Part shown: positions 32,164 through 37,149 of the stretch, piece by piece
Numbering within the stretch: the stretch's first letter is position 1
Layout of the letters: each line of letters starts with the position of its first letter
Source of the DNA: an uncultured Eubacteriales bacterium
Lineage (GTDB): Bacteria; Bacillota; Clostridia; Lachnospirales; Lachnospiraceae
Assembly (NCBI GenBank): GCA_949286525.1
Contig: CASECT010000170.1
Location: 1 to 37,149 of the forward strand
Reading direction: 5' to 3'
Length of the DNA: 37,149 bases
Made by a program: the position numbers and the translations under genes
Notes under the pieces: generated by a model
The model's input: the letters and a program-made list of their open reading frames with translations, nothing else
The model's database searches: none
Told to the model about the DNA's origin: nothing

Positions 32164-33270
32164 CTACTGTGCTTCAAATTCCTCCGTTGTGGCATAAATT
32201 TCAGATCGATCACGGTACGACCGCTGGATCAGGCAGACCCAGGTCTTTCCCGGGTTTAAAACAATCTCATTTCCCGCCGCGTCGTAATAGCGGGTAATAT
32301 CGCTGTTGGAAGCCTTCTCCCAGGTAATATCAATCATTTTGCCACCCGTAAAGAATTTACCCTCCCCGGAACCGTTCAGCGGAATATTCAGATACTGGGT
32401 ACCGCTGTAAATCGAACTGGGCACAAACTGAAAAATAATATTTTTGGCTGTAACCTGAGAATTATCCACCGCGTCGATATCTTCCTCTCCGAACTGGAAA
32501 CGTTCATAGAGGCCGGTATCTTTATTATATACAAAATACGGCTCATTATAAGGATAATATGGTTTGATCACGGCGGCATCCGCCCCGCCCTCCAGGGTAA
32601 CAGGGACATCCTCGTCGGTAAAGGTCCAGTGGCCGGTGTAATCCTCCGCGTAGGCAGTATCATATCCCTTCTTGGCGATGCCGGCCAGAATGCCCTTACC
32701 GCTGGCATAGGCGTTGTGGGGGGACTTCCGGTCGCTGGTGCGGAAGAATACCGTGGGCTCCACGCTTCCGTCAAGACCACTGAGATTATCCACAATTCCG
32801 GTATTCAAGACCTCCAGTCCCTGTACGCTCTGTCCGTAGTGGACGTAGATCGCGTCGTACTCCGAGGCGATATATACATAGTATGGACGACAGCTGCGCA
32901 CGTTTCCAATGCGTTCCAGATCGCTGTAGTTTTCCATAATGGCAACCAGGCGGGTAATACCGCCTTCCACCGGAGCCTCATAGACCACGCCGGCGGAGTT
33001 GAGGCCGTACAGCGGCAGGGCAGCTTTGGTGTCCTCCATCATGATGGCGATGGGACGGTTTCGCACCAGAGATGCATCGATCCACTCCCCGGTCAGCAGG
33101 CTTTTTGCCTGGCCGGCATGAGGATCTTCCATCGGCTCGGGATCTTCCACCGTAACAATGGATTCCTCAGGTTCTTTTTGTCCTCGCACATATACGATTC
33201 CGATCACAACGCCTGCCGCCGCCAGAATGACAAGTATGACGAGCGCCAGAACTGTCTTTTTTCGTCTCAT
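32164..33270 (-). CDS. DUF3048 (YerB-like) exported protein
   Basis: A 368-residue protein with an N-terminal signal anchor (about 5-28) and an extracellular DUF3048 region. The RPIAIMMEDTKAALPLYGL and VRSCRPYYVYIASEYDAIYVHYG parts are typical of YerB-like proteins. YerB homologues are often called putative lipoproteins, but no lipobox cysteine is seen here. AAGGAGG lies 4 bases before the ATG. It lies between ybeY and the flippase; function unknown. Confidence 0.87.
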   Translation of the reverse strand: MRRKKTVLALVILVILAAAGVVIGIVYVRGQKEPEESIVTVEDPEPMEDPHAGQAKSLLTGEWIDASLVRNRPIAIMMEDTKAALPLYGLNSAGVVYEAPVEGGITRLVAIMENYSDLERIGNVRSCRPYYVYIASEYDAIYVHYGQSVQGLEVLNTGIVDNLSGLDGSVEPTVFFRTSDRKSPHNAYASGKGILAGIAKKGYDTAYAEDYTGHWTFTDEDVPVTLEGGADAAVIKPYYPYNEPYFVYNKDTGLYERFQFGEEDIDAVDNSQVTAKNIIFQFVPSSIYSGTQYLNIPLNGSGEGKFFTGGKMIDITWEKASNSDITRYYDAAGNEIVLNPGKTWVCLIQRSYRDRSEIYATTEEFEAQ

Positions 33271-33318
33271 AGCTCCTCCTTATAACTCCCTTGTTTTTTT
33301 CTTGCCGGCTCTATGTAT

Positions 33319-33816
33319 TTAAGCCCGGGGAATATGAATTCCCTCCAGAATCTCTTTCTGCCGGCGTTCCATATCTGTGGCTTCCGTCTCCGTCATGTGA
33401 TCGTATCCCATCAGATGCAGCATACTGTGGGCGATTAGAAAAGCGTATTCCCGCTTCTTGGAATGGCCAAAGCTTTCTGCCTGTTCAACAACCTTGGGGA
33501 CAGAGATCACGATATCCCCCAGAAGGGCCTCCCCGGTCTGAGGATGAAAGACATCCGCCGCCTCCTCCAGAGCGGAAAAATCTCCCGGCGCCGGATAGTC
33601 GATCATGGGAAAGGACAGAACGTCCGTCGGGGCGTCAATCTGCCGGAATTCCCGGTTGATTTTCCGAATAGCCTCATTGTCCACAAGGGTCAGACTTACC
33701 TCCGCCTCATAGGGGAAATGTTCATAGTCCAGCGCCGCCGAAACAACCTGCCGGGCCACCTCCTCGCAGGAGAAATCGAAATCTTCGGTTGTCTCCAGAT
33801 GAAATAACAGCGTCAT
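33319..33816 (-). CDS. ybeY: endoribonuclease YbeY (16S rRNA maturation)
   Basis: Metal-dependent single-strand RNase needed for 16S rRNA 3'-end maturation and ribosome quality control. The zinc motif HxxxHxxxxxH is complete (His130, His134, His140, in HSMLHLMGYDH). The DVLSFPM block (about 65-71) and GDIVIS (100-105) are conserved. The 165-residue length is typical. It overlaps phoH by four bases. Confidence 0.95.
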   Translation of the reverse strand: MTLLFHLETTEDFDFSCEEVARQVVSAALDYEHFPYEAEVSLTLVDNEAIRKINREFRQIDAPTDVLSFPMIDYPAPGDFSALEEAADVFHPQTGEALLGDIVISVPKVVEQAESFGHSKKREYAFLIAHSMLHLMGYDHMTETEATDMERRQKEILEGIHIPRA

Positions 33817-34817
33817 TTCTTCCCTCTCCTCTTTCTCGCTCTCTTTTCCGACTCCGCGTTTTTCCGCTCGTAGTCTTCGTATGCGTTGACGATCTTCTGT
33901 ACCAGCGGGTGGCGTACTACATCCTTGCCCGTCAGCTGACAGACTGAAATCTCATCCACATCCTTCAGCACCCGCATGGCCACGTCCAACCCGGAGGCCG
34001 CTCCCGCCGGAAGATCCTTCTGGGTAGCGTCGCCGGTAATGACCGCCTTGGAACCGAAACCGATACGGGTCAGGAACATCTTCATCTGGGCCGGTGTGGT
34101 GTTCTGGGCTTCATCGAGAATGATGAAGGCGTTATCCAGGGTTCGTCCCCGCATGTAGGCCAGCGGAGCTACTTCGATCAATCCCTTTTCCAGATTGCGC
34201 TGAAAACTCTCGGCCCCCATAATCTGATACAATGCGTCGTAAAGGGGGCGCAGATAGGGGTCAATTTTGCTCTGGAGATCCCCAGGAAGAAATCCCAGTT
34301 TTTCACCGGCTTCGATGGCCGGACGCGTCAGGATGATCCTGCTTACTTCCCCTTTTGAGAAGGCGGTAATGGCCATGGCCATGGCCAGATAAGTTTTTCC
34401 GGTCCCCGCCGGACCGATGCCGAAGACAATCATCTGTTTTCGTATGGCGTCTACATAGGTTTTCTGACCGATGGTTTTCGGCTTGACCGGCTTGCCGGTA
34501 ACGGTGTGGCAGATACAGTCGTCGGAGGCGTCTAAAAGAGCGTGGCTCTTGATGCCGCTGTCTCCGATGGACAACAGGTACTGTACCGTCTGTTCCGTGA
34601 TGGTCTCGCCCTTTTTGGACAGGGCGAGCAGTTCCTCTATCACATCAGAAGCACTCTTCACGCTCTCCTCATCGCCCAGAATCTTGATATTGTCTCCGCG
34701 GGCAACAAAGGAAACGTGAAGAGTGCTCTCGATCAGTTTGATATTTTTGTCGAATTGTCCGAAAATATTCTCCATGTGTTCCATGGGAAGATCCAATAAA
34801 AGTTCATTGAAGCTCAT
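33813..34817 (-). CDS. phoH: PhoH-family ATPase (PhoH/YbeZ)
   Basis: A 334-residue P-loop ATPase usually coupled to YbeY in RNA metabolism. The Walker A GPAGTGKT (135-142) is followed by Walker B LDEAQN (234-239). An N-terminal KH-like domain precedes the ATPase core. The C-terminus is highly basic (RKRRGKK), fitting RNA contact. It overlaps yqfD by 14 bases. In Bacillus a PgpH/YqfF gene lies between phoH and ybeY; here they abut. Confidence 0.93.
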   Translation of the reverse strand: MSFNELLLDLPMEHMENIFGQFDKNIKLIESTLHVSFVARGDNIKILGDEESVKSASDVIEELLALSKKGETITEQTVQYLLSIGDSGIKSHALLDASDDCICHTVTGKPVKPKTIGQKTYVDAIRKQMIVFGIGPAGTGKTYLAMAMAITAFSKGEVSRIILTRPAIEAGEKLGFLPGDLQSKIDPYLRPLYDALYQIMGAESFQRNLEKGLIEVAPLAYMRGRTLDNAFIILDEAQNTTPAQMKMFLTRIGFGSKAVITGDATQKDLPAGAASGLDVAMRVLKDVDEISVCQLTGKDVVRHPLVQKIVNAYEDYERKNAESEKRARKRRGKK

Positions 34818-36054
34818 GCTGGTCGTTTTCCTCTTCCACTTTGGTTTCCGTGGGAGACGGGCGCTTCTGCGTCATCGCCTGTTCTGTTTTCAGGTTTCCG
34901 CGCACAAGGCACTCGCCGTCCTTATAGGATATAATAACATTTTTTTCTATTGTTTGAATACCTTTTTGTGCCAAATTTTGTAAATAGAAGGAAAAATCTT
35001 CCTTCACTTTCTCCCTGGCCTCCGCTTCTGTCCGCTCCTCTCGCTGTATCTGGTACTCCAGTCTGCGGATACGCACCCGGTCCAGAGGGAGAAAATATCC
35101 GTTTCCGGCCACAACCTGGCTGCGCTCAATCAGCGTGTCATAGCTGTCATAGGGCTCCCAGAGGGAATATTTCCACAGCCACGCGCCGTGAGGCCCGAGA
35201 AGAGTAATGTCCGTCTGCCTGCCGGTAAAAACTTTTTCCTCGTAGATCATGGGAAAAGAATCCTCATAGGTCAGGGAGGAGGTAACAATCACGTCGCCGT
35301 CCGCCTCACAATAACTCGGCCGCACGTCTCCGGTCAGCGGATCCGAAAGCTCCACAATACCGGAGATCAGCACGTCTCCGCTTTTAATTTCATCTCCCGC
35401 TTTTACCATCGGCGTTCCGCTTCTGGTAATGATAGAGGACACCACGCCGTCCGCCGTGGAAACAAGATCATACCCGCCGCTTAAGGTCTCCGATGACTGA
35501 CCCACCTCATCTTCCCAGCGCAGATTTTCCTTAATGTCGATGGTCAGGCAGGTTCCGGTCAGATCCGCCGAGACCCAGATAATATCTGTCAGTTCGTTGC
35601 GCAGGGTTTTCTCCAGGGTCTCTGTTTCCACGACGGCGATCCGGCTTCCGTAGAACCAGTGGTTTTCCTCCAGCAGCTGCAGGATTTTTTCGTCGCTGAT
35701 GTAGCTGTTTCCGCGGATTTCTATCCGCCAGATAAAACCGGAGGAGAGGTACAGCGCGCCGAGAGCCAGAAAACAGCCCAGAAGAAACAGCCAGCGTTTT
35801 CGGTAGCGGTGTGTCCAAAAAGGCAGCCCCGCCTTCTTTTCAATGGTGCTCTTTGTCCCTGTTTTTCTGAGAAAAGGTCTGCTCGCCCGGTAGTCGTCTA
35901 CAGCGATACAGCATACAACTCCCTCTGCCGTCCGTTTCATATTCCACAGAAAAAGATCATTTTTCCCGCACAGATTCAGATACCGCTCCACGTCCCTGCC
36001 CACCAGACGCACCTGAAGATATCCCCGGAAAAGAGCCAGAAGGGAAAAGATCAT
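34804..36054 (-). CDS. yqfD: sporulation protein YqfD
   Basis: A 416-residue membrane protein of the YqfD/SpoIV-related family, made in the mother cell during sporulation in Bacillus. An N-terminal cytoplasmic part (about 1-90) leads to one membrane helix (about 91-110) and a large extracytoplasmic domain (GYDLVSTADGVVSSIITRSG and the GDEIKSGDVLISG block). It ends in a charged tail. It overlaps yqfC by four bases, the standard arrangement. Confidence 0.9.
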   Translation of the reverse strand: MIFSLLALFRGYLQVRLVGRDVERYLNLCGKNDLFLWNMKRTAEGVVCCIAVDDYRASRPFLRKTGTKSTIEKKAGLPFWTHRYRKRWLFLLGCFLALGALYLSSGFIWRIEIRGNSYISDEKILQLLEENHWFYGSRIAVVETETLEKTLRNELTDIIWVSADLTGTCLTIDIKENLRWEDEVGQSSETLSGGYDLVSTADGVVSSIITRSGTPMVKAGDEIKSGDVLISGIVELSDPLTGDVRPSYCEADGDVIVTSSLTYEDSFPMIYEEKVFTGRQTDITLLGPHGAWLWKYSLWEPYDSYDTLIERSQVVAGNGYFLPLDRVRIRRLEYQIQREERTEAEAREKVKEDFSFYLQNLAQKGIQTIEKNVIISYKDGECLVRGNLKTEQAMTQKRPSPTETKVEEENDQHELQ

Positions 36055-36335
36055 GGGCCCGGGACGACTTCCACCCTGTGGATTCTTCCGCTTACTTTCA
36101 GTTCCTCCCTGGTGTAATAGTGGATGGAGAGTTCTTCTCCGTAGATGAGCAGTTGTTCTCTTTTGGACTTGAGGGAGAGGAGATGCTGATCAAACTGCAG
36201 GATCCCCTGATAGTTTTCCACCAGAAGTTCCCGGCTCCCCTGAAGCGTCAGGATCATGGAGCCGGAAAATGGAAACATCGGGTCGACCTTATGATTTTGT
36301 GATTTCGCGCGGTGCTGCCGCAGATCTCTTTTCAT
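36051..36335 (-). CDS. yqfC: sporulation protein YqfC
   Basis: A 94-residue member of the YqfC family, always paired with yqfD. A basic N-terminus is followed by the conserved core SRELLVENYQGILQFD. No clear Shine-Dalgarno sequence precedes the ATG, but the basic N-terminus agrees with homologues. It lies 27 bases after trpA, possibly read from the trp operon or from its own poorly visible promoter. Confidence 0.85.
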   Translation of the reverse strand: MKRDLRQHRAKSQNHKVDPMFPFSGSMILTLQGSRELLVENYQGILQFDQHLLSLKSKREQLLIYGEELSIHYYTREELKVSGRIHRVEVVPGP

Positions 36336-36362
36336 ATTACACTATATGAAAAAAACAATATC

Positions 36363-37136
36363 TTATTCATCCAGCGCCCGGCGCATGGAGGCCACATATT
36401 CCCTGATATATTTTGGCGCTTCCTTGCCGTACTGCCCGAGAAGTTTCACGATGGCAGATCCCACAATCACGCCGTCTGCCAGATCCGCCATGGTTTTCGC
36501 CTGACTGGGATCGGCGATGCCGAAGCCGATGGCGCAGGGGATATCGCTGTTTTTTCTCACCTCGGCGATCATGGAGGCGAGATCCGTGTGAATCTCTTTC
36601 CTCGTGCCGGTAACACCGAGGCTGGATACCACATAGAGAAATCCCTCCGCCTCCCGGGCAATCATGGCGATGCGATCCCGGGAGGTGGGCGCGATCAGGG
36701 AGATCAGATCCACACCGTACTGCCTGCAGATAGGAAGAAACTCCTCCTTCTCCTCGTAGGGCACGTCCGGCAGAATCAACCCGTCGATACCGATCTCGCT
36801 GCAGGTTGAGATAAAACGCTCGGAACCGTAGGAAAATACCACATTCGCGTAGGTCATGAAGACCATGGGAACCTTTACATCCTTCCGGAGCCCGCGGACA
36901 AAGTCAAAAATCTTATCGGTGGTGACACCGCCCTTCAGCGCCCGGATGCTGGCCGCCTGAATGACCGGCCCCTCGGCCGTGGGATCGGAGAAGGGAATCC
37001 CCAGCTCAATGAGATCCGCTCCTGCTTCCACCGCGGCCTTTACCGCCTCGGCTGTAGTCTCAAGATCCGGATCCCCGCAGGTAATAAAAGCGATAAATGC
37101 CTTTCTGTTGGAAAATGCCGATGCTATGTTACTCAT
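36363..37136 (-). CDS. trpA: tryptophan synthase alpha subunit
   Basis: Cleaves indole-3-glycerol phosphate to indole and glyceraldehyde 3-phosphate; indole is channelled to TrpB. The 257-residue TIM barrel has the catalytic Glu44 (equivalent to E. coli Glu49) in LIELGIPFSDP. The phosphate loops GFGIADPSQ and GVIVGSAIVK are present. The residue matching catalytic Asp60 is Glu55 (TAEGP in place of ADGP). A GGGGAGG binding site ends 6 bases before the ATG, at the window edge, so trpB presumably lies just outside. Confidence 0.95.
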   Translation of the reverse strand: MSNIASAFSNRKAFIAFITCGDPDLETTAEAVKAAVEAGADLIELGIPFSDPTAEGPVIQAASIRALKGGVTTDKIFDFVRGLRKDVKVPMVFMTYANVVFSYGSERFISTCSEIGIDGLILPDVPYEEKEEFLPICRQYGVDLISLIAPTSRDRIAMIAREAEGFLYVVSSLGVTGTRKEIHTDLASMIAEVRKNSDIPCAIGFGIADPSQAKTMADLADGVIVGSAIVKLLGQYGKEAPKYIREYVASMRRALDE

Positions 37137-37149
37137 GGATATCCTCCCC

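Noticed and set aside
36341..36366. Possible sigma-E-type promoter (ATA, 15 bases, CATATAGT) before yqfC on the minus strand
   Set aside because: The predicted transcription start would fall on or just after the yqfC start codon and the -10 deviates from CATACAAT; too weak to annotate although sigma-E control of yqfCD is known in Bacillus.
1..37149. Search by eye for tRNA, rRNA, CRISPR repeats, insertion-sequence ends, phage genes and riboswitches
   Set aside because: None found; the recombinase is not flanked by any mobile-element gene or direct-repeat attachment sites.

Overview
The window reads as a chromosomal segment of a rod-shaped, spore-forming Firmicute of the class Clostridia, most likely Lachnospiraceae. 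The evidence is an intact radC-mreBCD-PBP2-minCD-rodA-mgsA morphogenesis operon, a sepF/ylmH division cluster, the sporulation pair yqfC-yqfD, a MutL with the endonuclease motif, frequent 4-base ATGA overlaps, and strong AGGAGG-type ribosome binding sites. No tRNA, rRNA, CRISPR array, insertion sequence or prophage was seen. No gene-free stretch exceeds 300 bases; the longest (2572-2811) holds a promoter and a striking inverted repeat.

Left edge, plus strand (1-3876). The tail of an alpha/beta hydrolase gene is followed by a small membrane-anchored LysM protein. Its near-consensus promoter carries three sites resembling the Gram-positive LexA box, so it looks like an SOS-induced division inhibitor of the YneA type. 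Next come a PlsC-like acyltransferase, D-aminoacyl-tRNA deacylase (dtd) and a XerS-like tyrosine recombinase. Just upstream of the recombinase promoter lies an 11-6-11 inverted repeat shaped like a dif site.

Minus strand, read right to left. trpA (end of a trp operon entering from the right) is followed by yqfC-yqfD-phoH-ybeY, DUF3048, a MurJ/SpoVB-type flippase and a BofC-like small protein. A promoter at about 30000 starts a block of two FAD-dependent proteins, mutS, mutL, miaA and a YnbB-like PLP enzyme. A second promoter inside the end of the ynbB-like gene can drive radC, mreB, mreC, mreD, PBP2, minC, minD, rodA, mgsA and dacF, ending at an intrinsic terminator at about 10300. A small DUF378 gene lies on the plus strand. 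Divergent from it, a promoter drives an HlyD-like protein, yggS, sepF, ylmH, aroB, lspA and rluD, which ends tail-to-tail over the recombinase gene.

Most genes belong to envelope growth and division: elongasome (MreBCD, PBP2, RodA), division-site control (MinC, MinD, SepF, the LysM protein), wall trimming (DacF), lipid II flipping and lipoprotein maturation (LspA). A second theme is DNA and RNA maintenance (MutSL, RadC, the Xer-like enzyme, MiaA, Dtd, YbeY, RluD). The most notable points are the LexA-boxed LysM gene, the recombinase with its dif-shaped repeat, a MinD lacking its C-terminal membrane anchor with no minE beside it, a 250-residue insertion in PBP2, and aroB sitting where divIVA is commonly found.
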